Shown: positions 41,118 to 52,053 of the stretch, in pieces
Layout: each line of letters begins with the position of its first letter
Numbering within the stretch: the stretch's first letter is position 1
Assembly (NCBI GenBank): GCA_977006965.1
Contig: OZ345355.1
Coordinates: 3,100,001 to 3,164,000, forward strand
DNA from: Phymatolithon calcareum
Lineage: Eukaryota > Rhodophyta > Florideophyceae > Hapalidiales
Reading direction: 5' to 3'
DNA: 64,000 nucleotides
Notes under the pieces: model-generated
Told to the model about the DNA's origin: nothing
Seen by the model: only the letters and a program-made list of their open reading frames with translations
Database searches by the model: none
Position numbers and translations under genes: made by a program

Positions 41118-41487
41118 TGTCGTCAAAAGTGAGAACGGTGGTTTAGAGGAATCGATGAACCACAGGTAAGTCGATCACTCACACGCAGATTTTGCGGTTG
41201 AGGGATCTTGAAGAGAGTCAGGCAACGCCTTGACAAATCTGGTATACTGTGATAATGGTAAAATGGAAATCTCTATCTCTCTCTTCTTCCTCCGATTCGA
41301 ATCAGTTGGGTACCTAGAATATGAGGGACCCGAACATCTAAATGAGGAGGCTAAATGATACAACACTCAGAGTCGTAGGACAATTACAACTAACAAACAC
41401 AAGACAATTACTAGCCTCGAAAGTAATTACGAGACGGTTGGAACAAGGACCCACAATGCAGAGTCCACACACAATGTAGGGTCCACA
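41118..41487 (-). repeat. 5' LTR of the copia element
   Basis: 370 bp; sense strand starts TGTGGACCC and ends TTTTGACGACA. Matches 35265-35634. Confidence 0.95.
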
Positions 41488-41690
41488 AGGACCTGTACTG
41501 AAAGAAGAAGCGACGCCTCGAAAACTGCTACGAAGAGCTATCAAAAACAACCGAGTACATGCTAGGGGCTCAGAAAGAATACAAGACATAAGAGTAGAGC
41601 CGCCCTAGTGAGGGTAGCCTGACGAAGCCTTGCCCGTATATTCGTATGACTGTGGGGCCTTAAAAAATTGCAATAAAAAACATGAAACCT
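41488..41690 (+). mobile_element. LINE-c remnant, 3' part (unit 2)
   Basis: Continues the LINE-c sequence after the copia element with the duplicated AGGAC, the end of the C-terminal domain and the 3' UTR (GGGGCCTTAAAAAATTGCAA plus A-run). Confidence 0.8.
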
Positions 41691-41932
41691 CCATAAGCGC
41701 AAATAGCGCAGAATGGGGTCAGAGAGTTATGGTTATTACAGTACAGTCTTACGGTCTGAGCTCAGACGTTACCCACAACAGTGTAGCTCTTCTGGGGGTT
41801 GCGGGAAAATTCGAAGTATCGAATACTTTGGGACTATTGATGAACCAAAATTTTGTGGAAAGAGTCCAAGTATTTCCATTTGGGGCTCGCTGTTTTCATT
41901 CATTAAATGATAACACATATTTTGTGTCATAA

Positions 41933-41962
41933 CGCAATGATGATGATCATCATTGCGTTGCA
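41933..41962. repeat. Palindrome, about 29 bp
   Basis: AACGCAATGATGAT pairs with ATCATCATTGCGTT with almost no loop, inside the left part of the 41795 element. Confidence 0.75.
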
Positions 41963-42345
41963 TAATAAAGTCATGCTTTGATGCAGCAGTTTAGTCACCT
42001 GCTTCAATTCGGACCGCTTGCAATGGAAGCAAGCTGTACTGTAACCTTGCGTTCTTTTTGAACGGAGAAATGATACGATACGTATTTCAGTTCAGATGCA
42101 GTGATGTTCGAACTTGGGCATGCGTCAGTGCATCCTGACATTCCATTGCACAATTGCTTGGATGCTAATACACTCAATAGACTTAATCGTTGAGTAGAGC
42201 AAAAATTCGCCAGAGATTCGGCGAACATTCGGCAAACGTTCGGCCGTTTCTAGCCGAAGTTCTAATTTGTCAATTTTTAATGAGCTCCCACTCGCAAGTT
42301 CGCGAGACACTCGAAAAGTTAACGGCGAATCTTTGTCATGCATAG

Positions 42346-43231
42346 CAGGGGAATGTTAGAGGGGGAGTAAAGCAAAAATTTTATGTTACATAAAGTAAAG
42401 CAAAAAAGACGCAAGAGTTGTGCTAGGTAAATTATGAGCATTTGGCAGTATCAAAAATGTAATGTTAAAATTAGGTGCTCATGGGGGTATGAGTAGGACG
42501 AAGTTGGTCGTTTTCCAATGGGGAAGTGCCAGGGCGACTTCGACGTCTAGATGAAGATTTACAGTGCATGGACTGTGCAGTAAAGTCTGCTTTAGCTGGC
42601 ACAGGTCTGATGTGTGCAATTAGGCCGGATGGGAATAAATTTTGAAAATCCGGATACGTGGTTTTCTGCGATTTGCTGTTTTTCACAGGACTCGATCTGG
42701 GATTTGGTGATGGACATTTCTTGCGTATCGGAATCGTGTAGCCACGGCGGTCTCCTTTGCAATTTCCGGCCCTGCTCGCAACCCGTGCACTTGACGATGA
42801 GCTGGAGTCAGATACAGTAATATTTCCGAAGGGTCCATATAGCTCCCACTCGCCGAACGGTAATAGAATCTTGAACCTCACCACCGCCTGCCGATTGCAA
42901 CGAAGCAAGAGCTCGAGGCATCTGAGACATTTCAAAAGCCTGACACGAAGAATAATATTTGCGAAAACTATAAATGATGCGCCATGCCCGATTTGTGCAC
43001 AGTGCACATCGAGTGCCAGAAAACATTAATTCCATTTATTCTCACCACGAAATGGATCTGCAACGAGAGCCTCGCTCACATTACGAACTCGTAATGTTCG
43101 CGAAAGACTTACAGCTATTCTTCTATTTCTCACATACTTCTATGATACATTTGTAGTGTTTCATACGCGCAAAGCAATCACTGGGAGGGTAGAAAAGGGG
43201 TTTGCTTTACTCCCCCTCTAACATTCCCCTG
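42346..43231. mobile_element. hAT-like element, 886 bp, nested
   Basis: Terminal inverted repeats start CAGGGGAATGTTAGAGGGGG and extend to about 30 bp; the flanks duplicate TGCATAG (42339-42345 and 43232-43238). CAGGG ends with a 7-8 bp duplication are typical of hAT. A minus-strand frame (42471-43007, GTG-initiated) fills much of the interior but matches no transposase I recognise, so it may be captured or random sequence. Confidence 0.75.
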
Positions 43232-43843
43232 TGCATAGCTTATAGAACATACTACATCACAGCGATCTGGAAAATGTTCATGGTTTCCTTAAAAATTCGG
43301 TAGATAAAACTTTGAAAAATCGCTGAATTGCCGAACGTCCGGCAACTTTGACCACCGAATTCTTGTCGTTCGATTGATCGAGCTTATTTATTGCACCGAA
43401 TCTTTGAATACCTTTGTCATTTCTACCATAATTCGTGTCCGTTTGCTGATAAAGTTATAGTACTGGCGAGAATTCGGCAGGAGAAGTTTAAAGAACTCTA
43501 ACAGTCGAACATTCGAGGCAACTAAGCTCGTTGAAGCTGTCTATGAAGACATTTTGAGAAACAAATAGAACGTACACCAGTAGTGCAATAAGGCACTGCA
43601 CAGCAGTTTCAATTCGAACTGCATCAAAACGTTTTTGAGCCAGACAACGAATTTTACGGAGGCTGTCACCACCTCTAAAGCTTTGATTGGTCGGACCCAC
43701 CTCATTGCGAATCACATGATGTGATCTGCAGAGAGGTGGATGATGATCACCCATGATATTTGACAAGTGTGTCGAGTACTAATCACCTATTTAGAAAAGC
43801 GCTGTATCAAAAGCGTTAGATCGCTGTCAATGAAATGTTTTTA

Positions 43844-44241
43844 CAGTCAGACCTCGATAAATGGATGGGCAATATGGAATGGTCCAATATTCTCAAAATC
43901 GAGGTTATTCTCAAGTCGAATTTTGAATCATAAGTTTTGGATCACACGTGTGCCGAACAGTAGCCATATTCTACTGTACTGTATGCCAATGGCAGGAGAA
44001 ACATGAAAAGTACTTACAGTATTCTACGAGTGAGGATATGCTCCGTGTACGCTAAACAAAATTATAACAAAATTTAAGGTATGCCCCGTGACCTCGAACA
44101 TGAAGTAATGCTCCTATCAAATATTCTAGAATCCTTTAATTTTCGTTAAATTTAGGCGGATACGGTATTCGTGGAGCACTCGATTATGCTGCTAACCGAG
44201 GTTATTCTAAAAAAGAGGTTCCATTTATCGAGGTCTGACTG
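43844..44241. mobile_element. pogo/Tc1-like MITE, 398 bp, nested
   Basis: Inverted ends CAGTCAGACCTCGATAAATG on the left and the complement on the right, each flanked by TA (43842-43843, 44242-44243). CAGT...ACCTCGAT ends with TA duplication are characteristic of pogo/Tigger elements. No coding capacity. Confidence 0.8.
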
Positions 44242-44356
44242 TACAACTATCATCAAATGTGCACCGTGAGATTTTCTGATTAAATCGCCTGTGGCCAATA
44301 CTGCAGGTGCAGATTTCAAGAACATTCGGTCTTTCGGATTTTCCCGCAACCCCCTG

Positions 44357-44511
44357 TTATGGAATTGCTTCTATTGCTCGTTCCACATAGTGTCGACTTT
44401 AGCTCGGCAATCGCCCATACTTTATTCCAAGCTCTCCCCATTTCCTTTACTTTGCCTGCGTTTCGCGGAAACAGCTAGATCAATCAGTAATCACAACCTA
44501 TCAGAGTTTAT
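44357..44511. other. Membrane-gene upstream region resumed (unit 2)
   Basis: Aligns with 60293-60422 of unit 3 after the 41795 element; contains TTGCCTGCGTTT and the TTAT target at 44508-44511. Confidence 0.5.
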
Positions 44512-44899
44512 CCCACGTGCATAGGGCATGCGATTTTTCGCATATAAGGAAAATGTACATTTTTGATAGCAACATTGTGCTTTTTTAAACTTTTTGTCCT
44601 TGTTGAAAATCCTGTTGAAGTGTCGAGCATCATAAAAATATCAACTATGATTACGAAGTTACATGCGAAATATCGCATATAACTGGTTTACTCATAGCTC
44701 GCCTTCTTTTTGGTAAAATGTCTTTAGTTCTATAGAGCAATAAAGGAGTCTTCTGAAGGCGAAGAGCATCTGTATAGAAGGCAGACAGCCCTCTTCGATT
44801 ATCAATAGGAAAAAAATTGGAAAACCGGCGATATTCTGCGAGCTGTGAAGTTTTCTTTGCTTGATATGCGATTAATCGCATATAAGGTCTGCACGTGGG
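44512..44899. mobile_element. piggyBac-like MITE, 388 bp
   Basis: Inverted ends CCCACGTGCA and TGCACGTGGG, flanked by TTAT on both sides (44508-44511 and 44900-44903); unit 3 has the empty TTAT at 60419-60422. CCC ends and a 4-bp TT-initial duplication resemble piggyBac, whose canonical target is TTAA. The interior repeats a CGCATATAA motif near both ends and at about 44671. No coding frame. Confidence 0.75.
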
Positions 44900-45000
44900 T
44901 TATCTTTGGTTGGCGGCGATATCTGGTTCTTGCAAAGCAAGATCTCAAAAGCGATCGAGAATCACCCTCAATTGTTTCCTAGAGAGTAACCTGTGCAGCC

Positions 45001-46944
45001 ATGTCGCACGGGCTTGCTTGCTATCTAGTCATCATCTTGTTTCCGCTATGCGCACTTGTTGAATCGAGCCATCTAGATCCATTTGGTCTTCCAGACAGAG
45101 CAGCGGCGGAAGATACGGTATACGACGCTTCTGAAAAACTCGCACACTGGCTCAACGAAACCTTTATCGAACCGCGAAATGAAGCGATACCTCCGATATG
45201 TGACTATCCTCAAATGTCATGGGCACACAACGCCATTCACTTCAAGAATAAGTTCCCGCGCTTTCAAGTCCTGAATTCCTCTGAAGCGTGCGCTGAAAAA
45301 ACGGAAACCAATTTCTTTCTTGGCATGAGAAAAAAAATTAAGTTACTCTCGGAACGCAATTCAAGTTTTCTTCACGATGAAGGCTTTGTGGGTCTGCCCT
45401 TTCGCCAGTACTGGGCAAGGGCCAGCTCCGACTTGCACTGCTATGTGTCTAGTACCGCCTTAATCGGTAATGGAAGTCTGATCTACTCTATTACCGGGCC
45501 CTCGGAACGTGAGCTCCAGGAAATCTGGAATAGAACTGCGAAACAATACTTCATGAACACAACTGATGTCTTTGGGTACAAGCGTTCATATTCCTTGTTC
45601 ATGTCAATGAAAGATGCGTATAAAGTCCCGGGATTCAAAGCTACAGTGGACGAATCGAGTGAAAAACTGTCCCGGCAAGAGAACAGTCTTCAAGAGCTTA
45701 CGCCGTCAAACACAGCCATACTCATTTTGCCTGTCCTCCTTGCTCTCGTCCCAGCACATGCCATATCACCTGAGATACCGACATTTCCCATGGTGCTCTT
45801 CGCCATGGCCACCGACCTTCTCGCGTCCGTTCCTCTGCTCATCAAAGGCGGAGAAATGCTTCACATTGCTTCTCTAGAAACCTCTGCCAGTAATGGCCGC
45901 ACACTATTGTTGCGAAGCGCAGAACTACGCCTTGCCGAAACGTGGATAACTCAATGCAGCAAAACGCTCTTCTCGCGAAGAATTGGAGCTATTTTCGTGT
46001 TTCTCGCTTTGTGGGCAATGATTGTTGGATTCGCAACAGAATATTTGGCATGGAAGTATACACAGGAGCAGTCTGAAAGAAATTCCCAAGCAGAGATTGC
46101 AGCCGAGCATTCTACCGCCCTGACTACAGGGCCCCTGCTCCAAACGGCGCAGGATTCAGCCATTTGCACTGGAGTAGGACCTGCATCCGATCCAACTGAT
46201 GTAAATCAAGATGCGACACGAAAGCCATGGGAGTTCATGTTCTTTTTTGCAGGTGTTATCCTCAGCTTCTTGATTCCGATTCCCTTTTTTTCCCTTCTGT
46301 TCTCGTGTCATCCCTTCTTCAAGAAACCGAAGCGTCGTGAATGGTTCTTCAAGGTTGGAGTTATGTTCGGATCCATCAATACAGCGTACATATGGATTGA
46401 GCTGTTGATCAAGCTCGTTCTGAACGAGCTCCTCCAGGTTGGGGATTTTCATTTCAATTTTTTGCATGTGGGCTTCGTGCTTGCCTTGAACTTGGCCTTC
46501 TTGATCGCGCTTCCCAAACGAAAGAAGACATCGCGGCCCTGCTTGGAAAGAAATTGTGATGCAGAAGAGCAAGACACAGGCAATGAGGAGCCATCACCAT
46601 CTGGCGCAATGAAGTTCTATGTTGCTGGATTCGTTCTCGGACTGTTCGTTTCTCTTTTTTCAATTTTTTACATTTATTGCTTTCCTGGGATTCAAGGCAA
46701 CCAGAGAAGGACAAGGCTGTTCAAGATTGGATGCATGGTCGGCGCTTATAGCTCGATAATTCTTCTACATCATCTACTGCGTGTTGAGTTTTTTGTCGAT
46801 ATAGGCTACTACATATTAATTTTTAGCTTCGCCTTCGTACTGGTTTTCTGGCTGGTTGAGAGTGATGTATTCACTGAGAGAGCAGAACTGGAAAACCGGA
46901 GAAAATGTCCGAAGTGGACTGCTGTACGTAATTTGAGCGCATGA
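45001..46944 (+). CDS. Multi-pass membrane protein with glycosylated ectodomain, paralogue 2
   Basis: 647 aa, single exon, ATG with signal peptide MSHGLACYLVIILFPLCALV. Same architecture as paralogue 1: ectodomain with sequons and conserved cysteines, nine hydrophobic segments, internal duplication of a three-helix module (FKVGVMFGSINTAYIWIELL against FKIGCMVGAYSSIILLHHLL). The middle helices (about residues 238-350) are almost unchanged from paralogue 1. The ectodomain around residues 120-150 (NSSFLHDEGFVGLPFRQYWA) and the loop after helix 5 (LIKLVLNELLQVGDFHFNFL) differ strongly. The C-terminus has an extra basic tail (ELENRRKCPKWTAVRNLSA) not in paralogue 1. Function unknown; probably surface or endomembrane. 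Confidence 0.75.
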   Translation: MSHGLACYLVIILFPLCALVESSHLDPFGLPDRAAAEDTVYDASEKLAHWLNETFIEPRNEAIPPICDYPQMSWAHNAIHFKNKFPRFQVLNSSEACAEKTETNFFLGMRKKIKLLSERNSSFLHDEGFVGLPFRQYWARASSDLHCYVSSTALIGNGSLIYSITGPSERELQEIWNRTAKQYFMNTTDVFGYKRSYSLFMSMKDAYKVPGFKATVDESSEKLSRQENSLQELTPSNTAILILPVLLALVPAHAISPEIPTFPMVLFAMATDLLASVPLLIKGGEMLHIASLETSASNGRTLLLRSAELRLAETWITQCSKTLFSRRIGAIFVFLALWAMIVGFATEYLAWKYTQEQSERNSQAEIAAEHSTALTTGPLLQTAQDSAICTGVGPASDPTDVNQDATRKPWEFMFFFAGVILSFLIPIPFFSLLFSCHPFFKKPKRREWFFKVGVMFGSINTAYIWIELLIKLVLNELLQVGDFHFNFLHVGFVLALNLAFLIALPKRKKTSRPCLERNCDAEEQDTGNEEPSPSGAMKFYVAGFVLGLFVSLFSIFYIYCFPGIQGNQRRTRLFKIGCMVGAYSSIILLHHLLRVEFFVDIGYYILIFSFAFVLVFWLVESDVFTERAELENRRKCPKWTAVRNLSA

Positions 46945-47502
46945 AAACGTAAGCGAAGGATTGTAGCACAGTGAAAAGTCTCACGTGCAGTGACAATTGA
47001 CAAAAAGTGCTTCAATTAAACAGAAATCCATCCATCCTTAGCGCTGCAGTAGAGTATGCATGCTGCAATTGCTTCAGTGTCAAAGTGCCGAACCCCCTCA
47101 ATTGAGGGGCGATTTAGAAGCTAGAAAAAGATAGTAAAAACAACGCTGCATACGATCCATACATATCGCCGCATGTGATGCGATGCCTTCAGATTCATCG
47201 ATCATCACCAATAGTTCCGTTACGAAACAAAGTCGCACTGCTCGTAAACTGATCACCGATGGGACATCGAAGCCAGGTTTGCACATGACTTTCCATGCTT
47301 TAAAACACATTTTCTTGAGAAGCAGCTAGCTCTCTTCAGTGCATTTCCTGAACACTGCAGAGAACGATCTGCGAAAATGTAATACCACGAGGATGGATAA
47401 GTGACCAAAGATCACACAAGAGTAATTTAGTTATGTTATAAGGAGTTAAAGTTAGAAGACAAGGGAAACGCACCCGCGCCGCGCTGAACGGAAGGCAGAA
47501 CC
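46945..47502. other. Unit 2/3 junction and shared flank
   Basis: The membrane-gene 3' flank runs into a short stretch (AACCCCCTCAATTGAGGGGC, itself palindromic, 47090-47107), then the VPS18 3' flank. The same junction recurs at 62590-62700 between units 3 and 4. The empty site ATGCC of the unit 4 solo LTR is at 47183-47187. Confidence 0.6.
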
Positions 47503-50500
47503 TTAAAGTCCCAAAACAGGAAGATCGAGTCGCTTATCATTGAATGGGCGATCAAGGGAATCAATGGTATCTTCACCACATCGTGGACACAGGTTTGCGT
47601 CTCCAGTGCGGACAATACCCACTTTAGAAACATTGGCATGTCCACAACTGAGCTTAGCACTCGGAGATCTATTCTTTCCCCATTCCTTCGCCCTTGTAAG
47701 ATCTTCGCGGAGCCTCTCAGTCGCTTGCAACGCGCTTTGCGCCTGCTCCTCGCTTTTCTGTGCCACGGAGCGATGCTCGCGCAATTCAGCTGCGACCGCC
47801 GTCTTAACGCTCTCCGAAGCAACCTCAAAATTATCCATATTCTTCAGCACATCCTCCACATGCAATACACCACCACTGCGTGCAACAAACGCCACGGGAT
47901 CCTCGCTTCGTCCCGCTACACGGCGCCACAATGATTGCAACTTGCCGCGGGGAAGGGCTACCCCTGATAGAGTTTTCTCCGCAAGCCCGACATCGATATC
48001 GAGCGCAAGTGAAACCGCAGCGTCGTGCAAACCGAGCAGGAGGTATAGCGATACACAAACCCTCTGGAAATGTGCGCTGAGACAAGCGCGCAGCACGTTC
48101 CCAAGAGTATTTGACAGATCCAGGGAGTGCGGGGTGTTAAACTTTCGCGGTGCGAGAATTTTAGCAAACGATTCCTCCGCTGCACTTTCCTCTTGGAATT
48201 CAGCATGCAGTGCAAAAATGAACTTCACAAGCTCGTGCCACTCACTGCTCTGTGGTACCACGGCCACAAGCACGCTTGTCACATACTTTGTCGCAGCATC
48301 ATATGCTTGCTTCCGATCTTCTGCTGTCGCTGCGGATCGTGCGGTTCGCGCTAGTTCTGAAAGAAGTCGGATGTGATCCACGGGAGTAGAAACTTTTCCT
48401 CCCTCTTCCACAGAGACCTGTGCCAGGGTTTCGGCGATGCGTTCCGAAGCGACGTGGACGAGAGCATGCGAAAGTGTAGCGACAGCATCACTGACTTCTT
48501 CTGGGTCACCTTTTGCACGTGCTTCTGCAAGAAGTTCGACTGCATCGTCGACAGAAAGCCGTTGGGCTGCACTTTTAAGAGCGAATTGTGACTTCCCTGC
48601 AGTTTGGTAAGCTTTTTTGCTTCCTCGAGGCAATTATGGCGCGCGAGAACGGCAAGCGCGGTCGGCACGTCGAGGTCTGTGTACCGATCGGCGAGGAAAT
48701 TTGCAAAATCCTTTCTAGTCTCTTCACGAACTTGCTCTTTCACTTCACCAGATATTCGACCCGCGTACAGCTGCACCAGAGCTGTCGCAATTAGAGTTCG
48801 CTGCGTATGTCGGGTTGCTTCAATTTCATCCAGTTTCCTGACCAAATATTCGATCATGTATGTCGTCATCTTTGCTCTTTTTCCAGCACTCATGATAATG
48901 TCACCATTCTCTCCAACATGACACCCTTTGTCCTTATTTTCCTCCACACCCGCTTCCGAGGTACACGCGTCAACAATGGCAAGTATAACTTCCTCCACTG
49001 GTTTCTCTGTCTTTGCAAACAAACGGGCTGCAGCCTCCCAATCACCGATGCTTGCGGCATGCTCCGCCTGTGCGCGAAGCACGGCCTGTCGCGTGGTAGC
49101 AACTGCATGGCCAACGTCGTCATCACCACTGTGCTGCACTAGAGGCGCAAGAGCCATTGCCAGGTCGAATCTACCCACTTCTTGTGCAGCTTTCCAAGCC
49201 TCTCGATGTTCCGCGTCGCCTGCCACAATTCGTGCGAGTTCCCCGTCTTCTGAAAACACCCATAATACGTCGCTTGCAACATCACGAGCAAGACCGGCAG
49301 CCGGTGCTTCGAGCAAACCCAATAACTCTGGTCGTGCCTCATCAGGATCTTCTCGGAGTTCTGCCAAGGGGCTCCATACGTCGAGTCGCTGTGACAGTGC
49401 ACCAGAAATTTGGTTAAATGCATACACACTAGCCGGATACAACACGAGCACATGAAAAGCCGACAGGTTACACGAGAGCGGAGCGGCAGAACCCGTTGCA
49501 TTTTTCAGTGTTCCCCATGAAATAGTTGCCTTATCCACGACAGAGGCAACAACAGCAGACGGCACCGGCGCAGCATCTGCTACTTGCGGAACGCGACGAC
49601 GACGCACGGCAAGTTGCGCATGTGTGACACCCTCAGCAGCAGCCCATACAAATCTGCGAGACGCGAGTGCGGAATTGCCAGTCATAAATTGCAACTCGGA
49701 GGGAAAGGGCACAGCGCCAACATCACGGCCTTCCATCCCTTCCGGTGCACGCTGCAAAGCAGACACATGCTCTTCTCTGAACAGCGATTTCAAAGACGGT
49801 GCATCGAAAAACGCGTACAGTTTTCTGCGCGTAGCAACAATTCCAACGTATTTACCGGCAACCTTCTCGACTCGCACACCATCAATACACTCACCATCCG
49901 GTGCTGCCCAGAGTTTCTCTACCGCGTCGTCACGCTCATTGTCTTCGTCAAAGGAGAGAGCGAATAAACTGCCAAGTGCCGTACCGAGCAGCACGACTTG
50001 TCGTACTTTCTTCCCGTTTCCACCAGTGCCACCGTCGCCGCGTACCCACGCAGCAGACGCGCAGCGCATCCCACGCAAACGGGTGACCCATCGCGGACGA
50101 AGCGGCCCTGCAGCACGAGCGTGAAAGGCGTCCGCGTTTCGGAGAAAAACTAGCGCTGCCCGGGAGCGTGGGTCTGGGTATTTACGCGCGACGGCGATGC
50201 CGCCGCCGAGCGCGCCGCGCGCCTCTGCGATTTCGCCAGTTGAGCCTTCATAACGGAACAGACGTCCACGCTCCGTTCCTGCCCATACCGTGCCGTGCGA
50301 AGCCGCAACTGCCTGGAATGATAAACCGGTGAGTGTCAGAATTGAAAGTGTTGTCGTGGAGATCGAGCTTTCTGGATGGTTTAAAGGTATACATTACCGT
50401 TACACGGTCCTGATCACCCAGGCGAAGTCGTATGGTCGCGCCTTCGACGCGAAACACTGGTGCACGGGCGTCTCTGTGCATCTTTTCCTCTCGACGCACG

Positions 50501-50565
50501 GATACCTTGATGCGCCAGACGTCGGGAGATGGTGCTATAGTTTTGCCGGCAGTTTGTGTAAGCAT
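47503..50565 (-). pseudogene. VPS18: VPS18 with a single frameshift (unit 3)
   Basis: Exon 1 50565-50398 and exon 2 50312-47503, as in unit 1. One base is missing at about 48600 (CTGCAGTTTGG against CTGCAAGTTTGG), which shifts the frame in the segment KKLTKLAGKPQFA, so translation would end near 48351 after roughly 650 codons. All else is open, including the Vps18 C-terminal domain and the CPRCGEDTIDSLDRPF tail. It is either a very young pseudogene or a one-base sequence error; a truncated product would lack the RING-like tail. Confidence 0.82.
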
Positions 50566-51321
50566 TTGTACAGATGTTGTTTTTTGGTTGGTTACAGGAT
50601 GTCCACGTACTCATCCACTACCCCGCGGCTGGCGGATCCGCCTGACCCCTGTCTACTCTTCCGTTTTTCAGCGGTTCTACACCGGTCAGTAGAAGACATT
50701 GCCATTTTCATCAATCGGAGGGAAACGAAGAGAAAGAGTTTTCGAAGCTGGTGAAAACGAAAGCGGCAGATATTTTTTAGAAAGGAGAGGTTCTCACTGG
50801 AGACTCGTCCACCACTTGCCCTCCTCGCGAGAAAACTATAGCGTGCTTTCAATTTCAAATCTGCTCGTGCCATTTTTTCGCTCTGAAATTGATGAACGGG
50901 CGACTTTTTCGGGGGGTGCAAGAGCCCGTGAAGAGACATTTTTTAGAAAAGAGACTATCGCTTAAAATCAATGTGTACACTGCATTTTTTCGCGACAATC
51001 AGGATGTTATCGTACAACATAACCAACGTAGATAATTACGAACGAATGCACTTTCAGTAGAAAGCCTCCAATCCTTTCCTGAATAATGGGCGACGACCAG
51101 ATGACTATCCTACGGTTACAAAGAACATGCCGTTGCTTCACATAGAAAGTCACGTCGTTCGACAAATATATTCCTTGTCTCTGCAATGCTAGATACAAGC
51201 TCTCCTAATCCACGACATCCAACACCAACCGGTGAAAGGCGCAAGAGCGAAGGATATCGCTCAACTCTGGTATTCAAACAGTTGTTGAGACAACCGCCTT
51301 CCAAGAAAGCCAGCGGAACTG
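50566..51321. other. Intergenic between VPS18 copy and orphan (unit 3)
   Basis: In exact register with 9286-10041 of unit 1, with only a handful of differences. No gene. Confidence 0.5.
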
Positions 51322-52053
51322 ATGGAAGAAGCCACCAGTTCCATGGAGACACAAGATGATCAGGTGCAAATTCCAGATACTTCTGATCCCATTATCGCCC
51401 GTCGTATCAGAGTTTTTCATGCACAAAAGTTTCTCCGCTCTCGATTTTCCGCTGAGCAGGTCGAAAATCTTACCGGAAGCCAATTTCAAACAGTACTTGA
51501 CGCTGCGTCTCCAATCTGGGGACAAGAGATAACAGCTCTTGACGAATTACCGTGGGTGATCCACCTAAAAAACAGGAATGAACAATATGGGGAGCACCTT
51601 GTGTGCCGACGAGGATCTAGAAAGAACCTTGTGTCTTTTGAGATGTCACAAACACCACTGAAACAGTCACCACCTAATGGACGGTATTTAAGCAGTTTTC
51701 TGTCTCCTGGTACGCCAAGACCTCCACGTGCGGAGGTGAATTTTGCGTGCTCCTCGAATGAAGTTCTCAGAGCGTTTTGCATTCTTTCGAATCATAACTG
51801 CGAAAGTTGTTTTCCGGATCGAGAGCCGATGCAGGACCAAGAGAAGCAGCACAACTCGAATATCAATTCGCGATATGCAGAACGGGGAAGAATGCTCAGC
51901 TTTTCGCAACCAATGGACCACGAGTTTCGACTGAGCATGCAAACTCTTCGACAAACAGCTCAAATGCAGAACCAGAGGTCCATACAGCTGCCTCCCCTTC
52001 CTTCTGTCCCAGAAATTATGGGGACCGTAGGTCATGTTTGGATGGAGATGTAG
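51322..52053 (+). CDS. Orphan protein, 243 aa (unit 3 copy)
   Basis: Open from the MEEATSSMETQ start to VGHVWMEM. Compared with unit 1 it restores the upstream ATG and has replacements such as H for D (near residue 22), Y for H in WVIHLKN, and SSEVSQTPM against SFEMSQTPL, plus several silent changes. Same sequence character as the other copies. Function unknown. Confidence 0.6.
   Translation: MEEATSSMETQDDQVQIPDTSDPIIARRIRVFHAQKFLRSRFSAEQVENLTGSQFQTVLDAASPIWGQEITALDELPWVIHLKNRNEQYGEHLVCRRGSRKNLVSFEMSQTPLKQSPPNGRYLSSFLSPGTPRPPRAEVNFACSSNEVLRAFCILSNHNCESCFPDREPMQDQEKQHNSNINSRYAERGRMLSFSQPMDHEFRLSMQTLRQTAQMQNQRSIQLPPLPSVPEIMGTVGHVWMEM

Larger units (their letters stand above)
35265..41487 (-). 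mobile_element. Ty1/copia LTR retrotransposon, full length
   Basis: 6223 bp, transcribed right to left. It has two 370-bp LTRs (TG...CA ends) in which I find no difference, a 5-bp target duplication AGGAC, and three long open frames covering Gag and Pol with the order protease, integrase, reverse transcriptase, RNase H that defines copia. Matching LTRs and open frames indicate a recent insertion that may still be competent. It is inserted in the LINE-c remnant of unit 2; units 1 and 3 keep the empty site. Confidence 0.95.
41795..44353. mobile_element. PIF/Harbinger-like element, 2559 bp, with nested insertions
   Basis: Terminal inverted repeats GGGGTTGCGGGAAAAT at both ends, flanked by CTG (41792-41794 and 44354-44356). 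Unit 3 has the uninterrupted site with a single CTG at 60290-60292. A 3-bp duplication and G-rich termini suggest PIF/Harbinger, though CTG is not the usual TWA target. Two further transposons lie inside (42346-43231 and 43844-44241); without them the host element is about 1.3 kb. No transposase frame recognised, so non-autonomous. Confidence 0.8.
22320..47070 (+). repeat. Segmental array unit 2
   Basis: Same gene order as unit 1, enlarged by a MULE, a copia element, a nested DNA-transposon composite and a MITE. It lacks the region between the LINE cluster and the membrane gene that units 1 and 3 share. VPS18 is heavily broken and the SDR active site is further damaged, but the orphan and the membrane protein are open. 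Confidence 0.85.
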
